This document shows, in pieces, positions 47,788 to 58,848 of a stretch of DNA of 64,000 nt. Numbering within the stretch: position 1 is the stretch's first letter; each line of letters starts with the position of its first letter. The notes beneath the pieces were generated by a model. That model was not told the DNA's origin and made no database searches. It saw only the letters and a program-made list of their open reading frames with translations. Source of the stretch: Myxococcota bacterium (GTDB taxonomy: Bacteria > Myxococcota_A > UBA9160 > UBA4427); the NCBI GenBank assembly GCA_041389495.1, contig JAWKRT010000004.1, forward strand, positions 124,001-188,000, in the 5' to 3' direction. A program made the translations under genes and the position numbers.

Positions 47788-47872
47788 GGGGCGGGGGGAT
47801 AGACGACGGCGCGCGCGCCCGCCATCGGCGCCCGCGCCGCTACGCTAGGAGGGCTCGACCGGGAGGACGCGC

Positions 47873-48769
47873 GTGAACCTGATCGGCCAGCCCGCCACCG
47901 TCGGCCGCCACTGCGGCGCGAGCCGCTACGACGTGACGCCCGAGGTCGTCGCCTTCTACGAGGATGCGCTCGACGACCACCATCCGCTCTACGAGCGCTT
48001 CGCGCCGCCGCTCCTCCACCACTCGGAGTGCTTCCGCTACCTCGGCGAGTGGTACCTGAAGAACCTGTTCGGAAACCTCCACGCGCAGCAGGACTGGGAG
48101 TGCTTCGCGCCGATCGAGGTCGGGCGCGCGATCCGCACCCGCTCGACGATCGTGGACCGCTACGCGAAGCGCGGCCGCGACTACGTCGTGAACGAGACCG
48201 ACTACGTCGATGCCGAGGAAGGACGGCTGCTCGTGCGCAGCCGCACGCACCAGTCCTTCCTCCCGCCGCAGGATGCGGCGCCGGACGCGGCGAGCGGTGC
48301 CGCCGACGCGGGCGCGGGCTTCGTCGTCGACGAGGACACGGCGCGCCGGAAGCAGCGCGAGGCGCGCCCGCCGTTCCCGACCGCGACGGGCGAGGACCTC
48401 CCGCCGATCGCGCACACGATCGACCAGCGCCGCTGCTGGATGTTCTCCGGCCCCGGCGCGAACTACCACAACGACGAGGCCCAGGCGCGCAAGCTCGGCT
48501 TCCCGCGGATCGTCGTGCAGGGGATGATGTCGACCTGCTTCGTGTCGCAGCTCATGCTGGCGCGCTTCGGCGAGGGCTGGCTCCGCGGCGGGCGCATGTC
48601 GGTGAAGCTCACCAACGTCGTGTGGTGCGACGAGACCGTCGTCGTGCGCGGCAAGGTGCGCGAATCGGTGCGCGAGGGGACGCGCGTGCGCGTGCACTGC
48701 GACGTCTGGGTCGACAAGCCGGACGGCGCGCGGGCGCTGATCGGCAGCGCGTCGGCCCTCGAGGCGTAG
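47873..48769 (+). CDS. MaoC-like hydratase/dehydratase domain protein
   Basis: 298 residues, GTG start with GGGAGGA 5 bases upstream. Two hot-dog halves; the second holds ANYHNDEAQARKLGFPRIVVQGMMS, which matches the hydratase motif with Asn, His and Asp. It would hydrate an enoyl-CoA. The first half lacks a clear copy of the motif. The gene is 85 bases from a divergent acyl-CoA synthetase and 5 bases before tilS, so it shares a transcript with tilS. Confidence 0.8.
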   Translation: MNLIGQPATVGRHCGASRYDVTPEVVAFYEDALDDHHPLYERFAPPLLHHSECFRYLGEWYLKNLFGNLHAQQDWECFAPIEVGRAIRTRSTIVDRYAKRGRDYVVNETDYVDAEEGRLLVRSRTHQSFLPPQDAAPDAASGAADAGAGFVVDEDTARRKQREARPPFPTATGEDLPPIAHTIDQRRCWMFSGPGANYHNDEAQARKLGFPRIVVQGMMSTCFVSQLMLARFGEGWLRGGRMSVKLTNVVWCDETVVVRGKVRESVREGTRVRVHCDVWVDKPDGARALIGSASALEA

Positions 48770-48774
48770 CGGCG

Positions 48775-49875
48775 GTGGCCGGGCGCGGCGCGCCGCGGCG
48801 GCTCGAGCGCGAGGTCGAGCGCGCGCTGCGCGCGCTCGGCGCGGCGGAGCGCGGCGAGCGGCTGCTCGTCGCCGTGTCGGGCGGCGTCGACTCGATCGTG
48901 CTCCTCGACGTGCTGTGCGGCCTGCGCGAGCGGCGGGGCTTCGAGGTCGCGGTCGGTCACGTCGAGCACGGCCTCCGCGGCGCGGACTCGCTCGCGGACG
49001 CGGCGTTCGTCGAGGCGCAGGCGCGCGCGCGCGGCTGCGCGTTCGGGCTCGAGCGCGTCGACGTCCGGGGCGCGCGGAGCGGAGGCCCGAGCCGGACGCG
49101 GCCCACTCTCCAGGAGGCCGCCCGCGCGCTCCGCTACGACGCGCTCCGGCGCATCGCCGCGCGCCTCGGCGCCGCGCGCGTCGCGACGGCGCACACGCTC
49201 GACGACCAGGCGGAGACGCTGCTGCTGCGGCTCCTGCGCGGCTGCGCACCGGATGCGCTCGGCGGCATCCCCGAGCGCTCGCCCGACGGCGCGGTCGTCC
49301 GTCCGCTGCTCGGCGCGACCCGCGAGGCGGTCCGGGGCTACGCGTGCGCGCGTGAACTCTCGTGGCGGGAGGACGCGAGCAACGCGTCGCCCGTCTACGC
49401 GCGCAACCGCGTCCGGCACGAGCTGCTGCCCCGCCTCGCGGCCGAGTTCAACCCGCGACTGCTCAGGGCGCTCGCGAACCTTGCCGAAGCGTCCCGCCGG
49501 GACGCCGAGTGGATCCGCTCCGTCGTCGATGGGCTGGCGCAGCAGCGGTTCGAGCGAGCGACGACGGGAGACGACGGCGAGCCGTGCATCCGCATCGATC
49601 CGAAGGGCTGGGACGAGGCCGCGCTGCCCGACGCGCTCGCGCGGCGGCTCGTCGCGCGGGCGTTCGACGAGCTCGGCGCGGGCCGCGAGCGGACGCGGGC
49701 GCACGTGTCGCGGGTGCTCGACTTCCTGCGGCGCGCGCCGGACGCGCAGATCGGGCGTTGCATCGAGCTCCCCTGCGGACTGCGGCTCGTGCGGGCCGCG
49801 CACGCCTGCGAGCTGCGCGGCGCGCCAGCGGGCGCGCGGACGCCCGGAAGGGGTGGGCCGCCGCTCGGGTGCTAG
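48775..49875 (+). CDS. tilS: tRNA(Ile)-lysidine synthetase TilS
   Basis: 366 residues from the GTG at 48775. The PP-loop VSGGVDS is at about 34-40, and GHVEHGLRG and VATAHTLDDQAETLLLRLLRG are standard. TilS puts lysine on C34 of tRNA-Ile2 so that it reads AUA. A C-terminal TilS domain is short or partial; the protein resembles compact deltaproteobacterial forms. The start is the nearest in-frame codon after the MaoC-like stop. Confidence 0.87.
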   Translation: MAGRGAPRRLEREVERALRALGAAERGERLLVAVSGGVDSIVLLDVLCGLRERRGFEVAVGHVEHGLRGADSLADAAFVEAQARARGCAFGLERVDVRGARSGGPSRTRPTLQEAARALRYDALRRIAARLGAARVATAHTLDDQAETLLLRLLRGCAPDALGGIPERSPDGAVVRPLLGATREAVRGYACARELSWREDASNASPVYARNRVRHELLPRLAAEFNPRLLRALANLAEASRRDAEWIRSVVDGLAQQRFERATTGDDGEPCIRIDPKGWDEAALPDALARRLVARAFDELGAGRERTRAHVSRVLDFLRRAPDAQIGRCIELPCGLRLVRAAHACELRGAPAGARTPGRGGPPLGC

Positions 49876-50017
49876 CCTGCGCCGAGCCTTGTAGTTTGGG
49901 CGCGGAACGCCGGTCGGGCGAACCGCGGACGCCGGGTCGGCATCGGCATCCGTGTCGAATCCGGAGGGAGGGCGCCCGATCGACGGGCGCCCGAGCGATG
50001 GGGTGCCGGGAGCGCGC

Positions 50018-51955
<1,938 letters not shown>

Positions 51956-51966
51956 GGAAGGCCGCC

Positions 51967-52872
51967 ATGGCGGACCGACAGCTCGAGCCCGACGCGGCGG
52001 TGCGCACTCGCGCGCCGGCCGCGGCGCATCCATTCCGCGAAGGCACGACGACGCTGATGGGCGTGCTGAACGCGACGCCCGACTCGTTCTCCGACGGTGG
52101 CCGCTTCGTGCGGGGCGAGCGTGTCGACCTCGCCGGCGCGCTCGCGGCGGCGAAGGAGCTCGAGGAGGGCGGCGCCGACGTGCTCGACGTCGGCGGCGAG
52201 TCGACGCGTCCCGGTGCCGAGCCCGTCTCGCTCGAGGTCGAGCTCGCGCGCGTGCGGCCGGTCGTCGAGGCGCTCGCCGAAGCGACCGGGCTCCCGATCT
52301 CGATCGACACCCGGAAGGCGCGCGTCGCCGCCGAGGCGATCGCCGCCGGAGCGCGCGTCGTGAACGACGTGTCGGGTCTGCGGACGGATCCGGAGCTCGC
52401 CGACGTCGCGGCCGAGGCGGGCGCTTGGCTCGTCGTGGGCCACATGCGCGGCACGCCCGCGACCATGCAACGCGCGCCGCGCTTCGACGACGTGCGGGCC
52501 GAGGTCGCGCGCGAGCTCGCGGCTTCGATCGCGCTCGCGCGCGAGCGCGGCGTGCCGGCCGACCGCATCGTGGCCGACCCGGGGATCGGCTTCGGCAAGC
52601 GACTCGAGGACAACCTGGTGCTGATCGCGCGCGCCGGCGAGCTGCGGCGCGAGCTCGGCGTCCCCGTCCTGCTCGGGCCGTCGCGCAAGTCGTTCCTCGG
52701 CGCGCTGACGGGCGACCCGGTCGAGCGGCGCGACGACGCGACGCTCGCCGTCTGTGCCGTCGCGAGCTTCCTCGGGGTCGACGCGCTGCGCGTCCACGAC
52801 GCGGCGCGCGTGCGGCGCGCCGTCGCCGTCGGGCGCGCGCTCGCCGCGGCGCGCCCGGAGGACGCCCGATGA
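51967..52872 (+). CDS. folP: Dihydropteroate synthase
   Basis: 301 residues. It has the DHPS marks LMGVLNATPDSFSDGG, VDVGGESTRPGA (here LDVGGESTRPGA), DVSGL and GPSRKSFLG. It joins p-aminobenzoate to the pterin pyrophosphate in folate synthesis and is the sulfonamide target. The N-terminal 25 residues are an extension. It starts 11 bases after ftsH and ends with ATGA overlapping cdaA. Confidence 0.96.
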   Translation: MADRQLEPDAAVRTRAPAAAHPFREGTTTLMGVLNATPDSFSDGGRFVRGERVDLAGALAAAKELEEGGADVLDVGGESTRPGAEPVSLEVELARVRPVVEALAEATGLPISIDTRKARVAAEAIAAGARVVNDVSGLRTDPELADVAAEAGAWLVVGHMRGTPATMQRAPRFDDVRAEVARELAASIALARERGVPADRIVADPGIGFGKRLEDNLVLIARAGELRRELGVPVLLGPSRKSFLGALTGDPVERRDDATLAVCAVASFLGVDALRVHDAARVRRAVAVGRALAAARPEDAR

Positions 52873-53750
52873 TCGGCTACCTCTGGCAGCTCCTCGTCGA
52901 CTTCATCGAGTTCATCGGGACGCGCTTCTCGTGGCGCGACGCGATCGACATCGCGATCGTCGCGTTCGCGGTCTACTGGCTGCTGCTGCTCATCCGCGGC
53001 ACGCGCGCGGTCCAGATCCTCGTCGGCGTGATCGTGCTGATCGCGCTCTCGCTCGCCTCGCAGTTCTTCCAGTTCGCGACCACGCGCTGGATCCTCGACA
53101 CGTTCATGGGCTCGGCGGTGCTGATCATCGTCGTGCTCTTCCAGCACGACATCCGGCGCGCGCTCGCGCGCGTGGGCCGCTTCGGCTTCTTCCTCACGCC
53201 CGAGCACGAGGAGTCCGCCATGGTCGAGGAGGTCGTGCGCGCGGCGCAGATCCTCGCCCAGCGCCGCGTCGGCGCGCTGATGGTGATCGAGCGCGAGAGC
53301 ATCCTGTCCGAGCAGATCGAGCAGGGCACGCGGCTCGACGCCGACGTCTCGAAGGAGCTGCTGGTGTCGCTCTTCCAGACGCAGTCGCCGCTGCACGACG
53401 GCGCGGTGATCCTGCGCGACGGGCGCATCCTGTCGGCCGGGTGCATCCTGCCGCTCACGCTGCGCCAGGATCTCCCCGACGGCGTCGGGACGCGGCACCG
53501 CGCGGCCGTCGGCGTCACCGAGGAGACGGACGCGCTCGTGATCGTCGTGTCCGAGGAGACGGCGGGCATCTCGATCGTCCTCGGCGGCGACATGCTGCGC
53601 AACCTCGACGGGCCGCACCTGCGCGTCGTGCTGCAGGAGATCCTCGCGGGCGAGCGCAAGGAGCTGCCCGAGGAGGTCGACGACGTGCGGCGGCCGCTCG
53701 AGCTCGCGGAGGCGGGCGGTGCCGATCGCACGAGCGGGTCGCGCGCCTAG
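52869..53750 (+). CDS. cdaA: Diadenylate cyclase CdaA
   Basis: 293 residues. Three N-terminal membrane helices (about 22-90) precede the DAC domain with the DGA motif (177-179, SPLHDGAVIL) and RHR (209-211). It makes c-di-AMP from two ATP. The second messenger controls potassium and osmotic balance and cell-wall state. The following YbbR gene and glmM are its usual partners. The C-terminal tail is short and acidic. Confidence 0.95.
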   Translation: MIGYLWQLLVDFIEFIGTRFSWRDAIDIAIVAFAVYWLLLLIRGTRAVQILVGVIVLIALSLASQFFQFATTRWILDTFMGSAVLIIVVLFQHDIRRALARVGRFGFFLTPEHEESAMVEEVVRAAQILAQRRVGALMVIERESILSEQIEQGTRLDADVSKELLVSLFQTQSPLHDGAVILRDGRILSAGCILPLTLRQDLPDGVGTRHRAAVGVTEETDALVIVVSEETAGISIVLGGDMLRNLDGPHLRVVLQEILAGERKELPEEVDDVRRPLELAEAGGADRTSGSRA

Positions 53751-53776
53751 CCAGCACGCAGGGGGAAGAGGGGCGC

Positions 53777-54478
53777 ATGGCGCGTCGTCGGTACTCGAAC
53801 TTCCGGCCCGGGGCGATGATCCTCTCGGTGCTGATCGCGAGCTTCCTGTGGGCCGTCTCGCAGGGGCAGGCGAACATCGAGCAGCTCGTCGCAGTGCCGG
53901 TCGAGCTGCGCCAGATCCCCGAGGACCTCGTCATCACCGATCGCAACGCCGACGCGCTGAGCCTCCACCTGCGCGGCACGGCGGCCGCGCTGCGCAACAT
54001 CGACAAGAAGGCGCTCGTCTTCCCGATCGACCTCTCGAAGAGCAAGCGCGGGACGACGACGATCAACGTGCCGAACCCGCCCGTCGAGCTGCCGCGCGGC
54101 GTGACGACCTCGCAGCTCGCGCCGTCGCAGCTCACGGTGACGCTCGACTCGAAGGCGCGGAAGTCCGTGTCGGTGAAGCCCGACATCGAGGGCGAGCCCG
54201 CCGAGGGCTTCCGCCTCAAGGACCTGCGCGTCGTGCCGAACCGCGTCTGGCTCGCCGGCGCGCGCAGCCAGGTGCTGCGGCTCGACGAGGTCGTCACGGA
54301 GCCCGTGAACCTCGCGGGGTTGTCGCAGAGCGAGGAGCGCGAGGTGCGGCTCTACCTCGGCGGCGGCCGGGTCTGGAAGGAGGACGACGCGCCGGTGCGC
54401 GTCGTGATCGAGATCGAGCCCGTCGAGCCGCCGCCCGGCGAGGGCGGCGCGGACGCGCGCTCGGGAGTGGCGGGATGA
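53777..54478 (+). CDS. cdaR: YbbR-domain regulator CdaR
   Basis: 233 residues. One N-terminal membrane helix (about 13-30), then two YbbR repeats outside the membrane (VPVELRQIPEDLVI and PDIEGEPAEGFRLKDLRVVPNRVWLAG). It binds the diadenylate cyclase CdaA and adjusts its activity. Fewer repeats than in Bacillus, as in many proteobacteria. The start is the ATG at 53777 after GGGGGAAGAGG. The stop overlaps glmM (ATGA). Confidence 0.9.
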   Translation: MARRRYSNFRPGAMILSVLIASFLWAVSQGQANIEQLVAVPVELRQIPEDLVITDRNADALSLHLRGTAAALRNIDKKALVFPIDLSKSKRGTTTINVPNPPVELPRGVTTSQLAPSQLTVTLDSKARKSVSVKPDIEGEPAEGFRLKDLRVVPNRVWLAGARSQVLRLDEVVTEPVNLAGLSQSEEREVRLYLGGGRVWKEDDAPVRVVIEIEPVEPPPGEGGADARSGVAG

Positions 54479-55857
54479 GCGAGGTGGAGACGGCGCCGCC
54501 GCGGCCGCGGAGGCTCTTCGGGACGGACGGCGTGCGCGGCACGGCGAACGTGCACCCCATGACGGCGCCGATGGCGCTCAAGCTCGGGCAGGCGATCGCG
54601 CACGTCTTCCGCGGACGCGGGCGGCGGCGCGTGCTGATCGGCAAGGACACGCGCCTGTCCGGCTACATGTTCGAGGACGCGCTCGCGTCGGGCATCTGCT
54701 CGATGGGCGCGAACGTCATCCAGGTCGGGCCGATGCCGACGCCCGCGCTCGCCTTCCTCACGGCCGACATGCGCTGCGACGCCGGCGTCATGATCTCGGC
54801 GAGCCACAACCCCTACCAGGACAACGGCATCAAGTTCTTCGGGCACGATGGCTTCAAGCTCGCCGACGAGCTCGAGGCGCGCATCGAGGCGCTGGTCGAG
54901 AGCGGCGAGCTCGACGCGGCGACCGCCGACCCCGACGAGATCGGTCAGGCGCGGCGCATCGACGACGCCGAGGGCCGCTACGTCGTCTTCCTCAAGAAGA
55001 CGTTCCCGATGGACCTCGAGCTCGAGGGCATGCGCGTCGTGCTCGACTGCGCGAACGGTGCGGCCTACAAGGTCGGGCCGACGGTGCTGTCCGAGCTCGG
55101 CGCCGAGGTCTTCCCGATCGCCGTCGAGCCGAACGGCCGCAACATCAACCGCGAGTGCGGCTCGACGCACCCCGAGAAGGCGGCCTCGCGCGTGCGCGAG
55201 GTGCGCGCGGACGTCGGCATCGCCGTCGACGGCGACGCCGACCGCGTGATCCTGATCGACGAGCGCGGCGAGCAGGTCGACGGCGACCAGGTGCTCGCGC
55301 TCTGCGCGCGCGACCTGCACGAGCGCAAGGAGCTGCGCGGCGGCGGCATCGTCGCGACCGTGATGAGCAACCTCGGCCTCGAGCGGTTCCTCGCGGCCCG
55401 CGGGCTCGGGCTCGAGCGCACGCAGGTGGGCGACCGCTACGTCGTCGAGGCGATGCGCGCCGGCGGCTACAACCTCGGCGGCGAGCAGAGCGGCCACGTC
55501 GTCTTCACGGACTACGGTCGCACCGGCGACGGCCTGATGACCGCGCTCCAGGTGCTCGCGATCATGGCGCGCAGCGGTCGCAGGCTCTCGGACCTCGCGT
55601 CCGACTTCGAGCGCTTCCCCCAGGTGCTCGTCAACGTCGCGGTCGCGAGCAAGCGCCCGCTCGAGGAGCTGCCCGGCGTGCAGGCGGCGATCCGCCGCGT
55701 CGAGGCCGAGCTCGCGGGGCGCGGCCGCGTGCTGATCCGCTACAGCGGCACCGAGCTCAAGGCGCGCGTGATGGTCGAAGGCGAGGACGAGGCGCGCGTG
55801 CGCGAGATCGCGGGCGATCTCGCCGACGAGCTGCGCCGCTCGCTCGGGGGGGTGTGA
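54475..55857 (+). CDS. glmM: Phosphoglucosamine mutase
   Basis: 460 residues. The catalytic phosphoserine is Ser110 in ISASHNP, the magnesium loop is DGDADR, the sugar loop is GGEQSGH and the phosphate site RYSGTE. It converts glucosamine-6-phosphate to glucosamine-1-phosphate for UDP-GlcNAc, peptidoglycan and lipopolysaccharide. In other bacteria GlmM binds and inhibits CdaA, and here the two genes share an operon. Overlap of one base with the pdxJ-like gene (TGATG). Confidence 0.96.
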   Translation: MSEVETAPPRPRRLFGTDGVRGTANVHPMTAPMALKLGQAIAHVFRGRGRRRVLIGKDTRLSGYMFEDALASGICSMGANVIQVGPMPTPALAFLTADMRCDAGVMISASHNPYQDNGIKFFGHDGFKLADELEARIEALVESGELDAATADPDEIGQARRIDDAEGRYVVFLKKTFPMDLELEGMRVVLDCANGAAYKVGPTVLSELGAEVFPIAVEPNGRNINRECGSTHPEKAASRVREVRADVGIAVDGDADRVILIDERGEQVDGDQVLALCARDLHERKELRGGGIVATVMSNLGLERFLAARGLGLERTQVGDRYVVEAMRAGGYNLGGEQSGHVVFTDYGRTGDGLMTALQVLAIMARSGRRLSDLASDFERFPQVLVNVAVASKRPLEELPGVQAAIRRVEAELAGRGRVLIRYSGTELKARVMVEGEDEARVREIAGDLADELRRSLGGV

Positions 55858-56570
55858 TGCGGAACCTGATCGTCTCGCTCGACGCGATCGCGGGCCTCGC
55901 CGAGGCGTCCGCCGGCCGCGCGAGCTTCGACCTCGGCGCGGCGGCCGCGCTCGCCGAGCTCGCCGGCGCGGGCGGCGTGCGCATCGGACTGCGCGAGGAC
56001 CTGCGCCCGATCGGCGAGGCCGAGGTGCTCCACCTGCGCCGCGCGAGCCGCTCGCTCGAGCTTCGCCTGCCGCCGTCGCCCGGCCTCCTGAAGCCCGCGC
56101 TCGAAGCGCGACCCGACCGCGTCGTGATCGCCGGCGAGAGCTGGGAGAGCCTCGGCGGCGCGACGCCGCTCGACCTGCGCACGCAGGCGCAGGCCGTGCA
56201 GGCGATGCTGCGCTCGCTCGACGACGCGGCGATCCCGGCCGTGCTCGTGCTGGCGCCGTCGCTCGACGCCGTGAAGGCCGGCCACGGGCTCGGCGCCCGC
56301 AGCGTCGAGCTCTACACGGGCGCGACCGTCGACCTGCCGCGCGCCGAGCGGCGCGCCGCGCTCGAGCAGCTCGCGGACGCGACGCGGCTCGCGAGCAAGC
56401 TGCGGCTCGGCCTGTCGATCGGCGGCGCGCTCGACGACCGCAGCGCGCCGGAGGTGCTCGAGGTCGCGCCGTCGGCCGAGCGCGTCGCGATCGGCCGCGC
56501 GTTCGCCGCGCGCGCCTTGCTCGTCGGCGTCGATCGCGCGGTGCGCGACCTGCGCGCGCGCGTCGAGTAG
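55857..56570 (+). CDS. PdxJ-like protein with altered active site
   Basis: 237 residues, the right length for pyridoxine 5'-phosphate synthase, and in its usual operon place. The fold marks are kept (GLREDLRPI, SLELR, ELYTG, AIGRA), but catalytic His45 is replaced by Gly, His193 by Gly (SIGGAL for NAGHGL) and the IDH of the N-terminal strand by LDA. The Glu of LEL is retained. It is therefore probably inactive in vitamin B6 synthesis or has another role. ATG overlaps the glmM stop; nnr begins 11 bases later. Confidence 0.75.
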   Translation: MRNLIVSLDAIAGLAEASAGRASFDLGAAAALAELAGAGGVRIGLREDLRPIGEAEVLHLRRASRSLELRLPPSPGLLKPALEARPDRVVIAGESWESLGGATPLDLRTQAQAVQAMLRSLDDAAIPAVLVLAPSLDAVKAGHGLGARSVELYTGATVDLPRAERRAALEQLADATRLASKLRLGLSIGGALDDRSAPEVLEVAPSAERVAIGRAFAARALLVGVDRAVRDLRARVE

Positions 56571-56581
56571 CGGGGCGCGCG

Positions 56582-58255
56582 ATGCGCGCGGCCTGGCCCC
56601 TCGCGACCGCCTCCGAGATGCGCGCGCTCGACGCGCACACGATCGAGCACCTCGGCGTGCCGGGCGAGATCCTGATGGAGAGCGCGGGCCGCGCGGTCGC
56701 CGACGTCGCACTCGCCGAATGGCGCGCGCTCGGGCGCGGCGACGCCGAGGTGCTCGTCGCGTGCGGGCGCGGCCACAACGGCGGCGACGGCTTCGTGGTC
56801 GCGCGCCACCTCCACCTGCTCGACGTGCCCGTGCGCGCCGCGCTGCTCGGCGGCGAGCGCGCGGCGAGCGGACTGCGCGGCGACGCCGCCGCGGCGTTCG
56901 CGCGCATGCGCGCCGTCGGCGTGCGCTGCGAGGGCGATCGCTGGCGCGCACCCGCCGCCGGCGTCGTGGTCGACGCGCTCTTCGGAACGGGGCTCTCGCG
57001 CGCGCTCGACGGCGCCGCCGCGGCGGCCGTGCGGCGCATCGCGCGCGCGCGCGCGGCGGGCTGCCGCGTCGTCGCCGTCGACCTCCCGTCGGGCCTCGAC
57101 GCCGACACGGGTGCCGCGCTCGGCGCGTGCGTCGAGGCCGATGTCACGGTCGCGATCGGGCTCCCGAAGCTCGGGCTCGCGCTCGAGCCCGGGCGCGCGC
57201 GCGCCGGGCGCATCTTCGTCGCGCGCATCGGCATCGCCGACGCGGCGCCCGGCGTCGGGCCGCTCGCGTTCGCGCCGACGCGCGCGGCCGCGGGCGCGCT
57301 GCTGCCGCCTCGCCCGGCGACCGGGCACAAGGGGAGCTTCGGCCACGTGCTGGTCGCGGCCGGCTCCGAGGGGAAGACGGGCGCGGCCGCGCTCGCCGCG
57401 CGCGCGGCCGCGCGGGCCGGCGCCGGGCTCGTGACGGTCGCGTGTCCGGCCGGGCTCGGCGACGTGATGGAGACGCTCTGTCTCGAGGCCATGACCGCGC
57501 CGCTCGCCGACACCGCGCGCCGCGGGCTCGCCGCGGCGGCCGAGGACGCGCTGCTCGCGCTCGCGCGCGAGCGCGACGTCGTGGCGCTCGGGCCGGGGAT
57601 CGGGCGCGAGGCCGACACGGGCGATCTCGTGCGCGCCTTCGCGAAGCGCTGCGAGCGCCCGCTCGTGCTCGACGCCGACGCGCTCTTCGCGTTCGGCGAC
57701 GAGCTCGAGCGCCTTCGCGAGCGCGGTGCGCCGACCGTGCTCACGCCGCACCCCGGCGAGGCGGCACGCCTGCTCGGCGTGCGCGCCGCGGACGTGAACG
57801 CCGGGCGCGTCGCCTGCGCGCGCGAGCTCGCCCGGCGAAGCGGCGCCGTGGCGGTGCTGAAGGGCGCGCCGACCGTGGTCGCGGCGCCCGACGGAGCGAT
57901 CGCCGTCAACCCGACGGGCGGTCCGGCCCTCGCGAGCGGCGGGACGGGCGACGTGCTCACCGGCGCCATCGCCGCGCTCGTCGCGCAGGGGGCGGACGCG
58001 TTCGCGGCGGCCGTCGCGGCGGTGTTCGCGCACGGGCTCGCCGGCGATCGGATCGGGCGCCGCATCGGCGACGCGGGCCTCCTCGCCGGCGATCTCGCCG
58101 ACGCGCTCCCGGCGGCACTCGCCGCGTTGCGCGAAGCTGCGCGCGATGTCGCGTCCGACCGACCCGTCCCCGGACCTCCCGCGCTGCTCGTGGCGTTTCC
58201 CGAGCCCGACCGCGACGCTCGCCGCCGGCGCCGCCCTCGCGCGCGCGTTCGCTGA
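56582..58255 (+). CDS. nnr: Bifunctional NAD(P)HX epimerase/dehydratase
   Basis: 557 residues. The N-terminal domain (1-220, NnrE) has VACGRGHNGGDGFVVARHL and VDLPSGLDADTG. The C-terminal domain (230-510, NnrD) has ALGPGIGREAD, TPHPGEAARLLG and SGGTGDVLTG. The enzyme repairs hydrated NADH and NADPH. The last 30 or so residues are Pro/Arg-rich and overlap the start of tsaE. A holo-ACP synthase gene, common in this position, is absent. Confidence 0.94.
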   Translation: MRAAWPLATASEMRALDAHTIEHLGVPGEILMESAGRAVADVALAEWRALGRGDAEVLVACGRGHNGGDGFVVARHLHLLDVPVRAALLGGERAASGLRGDAAAAFARMRAVGVRCEGDRWRAPAAGVVVDALFGTGLSRALDGAAAAAVRRIARARAAGCRVVAVDLPSGLDADTGAALGACVEADVTVAIGLPKLGLALEPGRARAGRIFVARIGIADAAPGVGPLAFAPTRAAAGALLPPRPATGHKGSFGHVLVAAGSEGKTGAAALAARAAARAGAGLVTVACPAGLGDVMETLCLEAMTAPLADTARRGLAAAAEDALLALARERDVVALGPGIGREADTGDLVRAFAKRCERPLVLDADALFAFGDELERLRERGAPTVLTPHPGEAARLLGVRAADVNAGRVACARELARRSGAVAVLKGAPTVVAAPDGAIAVNPTGGPALASGGTGDVLTGAIAALVAQGADAFAAAVAAVFAHGLAGDRIGRRIGDAGLLAGDLADALPAALAALREAARDVASDRPVPGPPALLVAFPEPDRDARRRRRPRARVR

Positions 58256-58811
58256 GGCCGAGGCGGCGGGCGAGCTCGACGGGCCGCTCGTCGTCGCGCT
58301 CGCCGGCCCGCTCGGCGCCGGCAAGACGCAGCTCGCGAAGGGCGTCGGCGCGGGCTTCGGCTACGCGCCGGGCGACCTCGCGAGCCCGACGTTCACGATC
58401 GCGAACGGCTATCCGCTGCCCGGCGGCGGCGAGCTCCTGCACGTCGACGCCTACCGGCTCGCGGGGCCCGAGGAGCTGCGCGCGGCGGGCTTCGACGACG
58501 CGCTCGAGCCCGGCCGCGTCGTCGTCGTCGAGTGGCCCGAGCGCGTCGCCGGCGCGCTGCCCGACGACCGGCTCGACATCGTCCTCTCGCTCGAAGCCGG
58601 CGCCGCGGGGCTTGTCGCGGACGCCCCGGTCGGGGACGATTCCGCGCCCGCGGGCGCCCCGGTCGCGGCCCGCCGCGCCGAAGCGCGCGCGCGCGGACGG
58701 GACGCGGCCCGCGTGCTCGTGCGGATGCGTTCCCTGCTCGACGCGGTGCGCGGCGCCGGACGGGACGAGGACGGCGCGCGAGACGAGCCGTCGGCGGACG
58801 GTCGCGACTGA
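58146..58811 (+). CDS. tsaE: tRNA threonylcarbamoyladenosine biosynthesis protein TsaE
   Basis: 221 residues, longer than the usual 150 because of a 60-residue charged tail. The Walker A is GPLGAGKT, followed by KGVGAGFG, SPTFTIAN and the VDAYRL motif with EWPERV. It is the ATPase of the TsaB-TsaD complex that makes t6A in tRNAs. The gene overlaps nnr by 110 bases; no later start would keep the fold. The tail (after about residue 150) is Ala/Arg-rich and may be dispensable. Confidence 0.9.
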   Translation: MSRPTDPSPDLPRCSWRFPSPTATLAAGAALARAFAEAEAAGELDGPLVVALAGPLGAGKTQLAKGVGAGFGYAPGDLASPTFTIANGYPLPGGGELLHVDAYRLAGPEELRAAGFDDALEPGRVVVVEWPERVAGALPDDRLDIVLSLEAGAAGLVADAPVGDDSAPAGAPVAARRAEARARGRDAARVLVRMRSLLDAVRGAGRDEDGARDEPSADGRD

Positions 58812-58848
58812 CGATCAGCGCGCCCGCGACGGGCGAGGAGTGCGATTC

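Noticed and set aside
49873..49900. Heat-shock promoter before ftsH
   Set aside because: TAGCCT and TTGTAGTTT patches are present, but no spacing fits a sigma-32 or sigma-70 pair well enough to call.
54352..58065. Open minus-strand frame of about 1237 codons opposite glmM, pdxJ-like and nnr
   Set aside because: Low-complexity Ala/Arg/Ser sequence opposite conserved enzymes; a by-product of codon bias.
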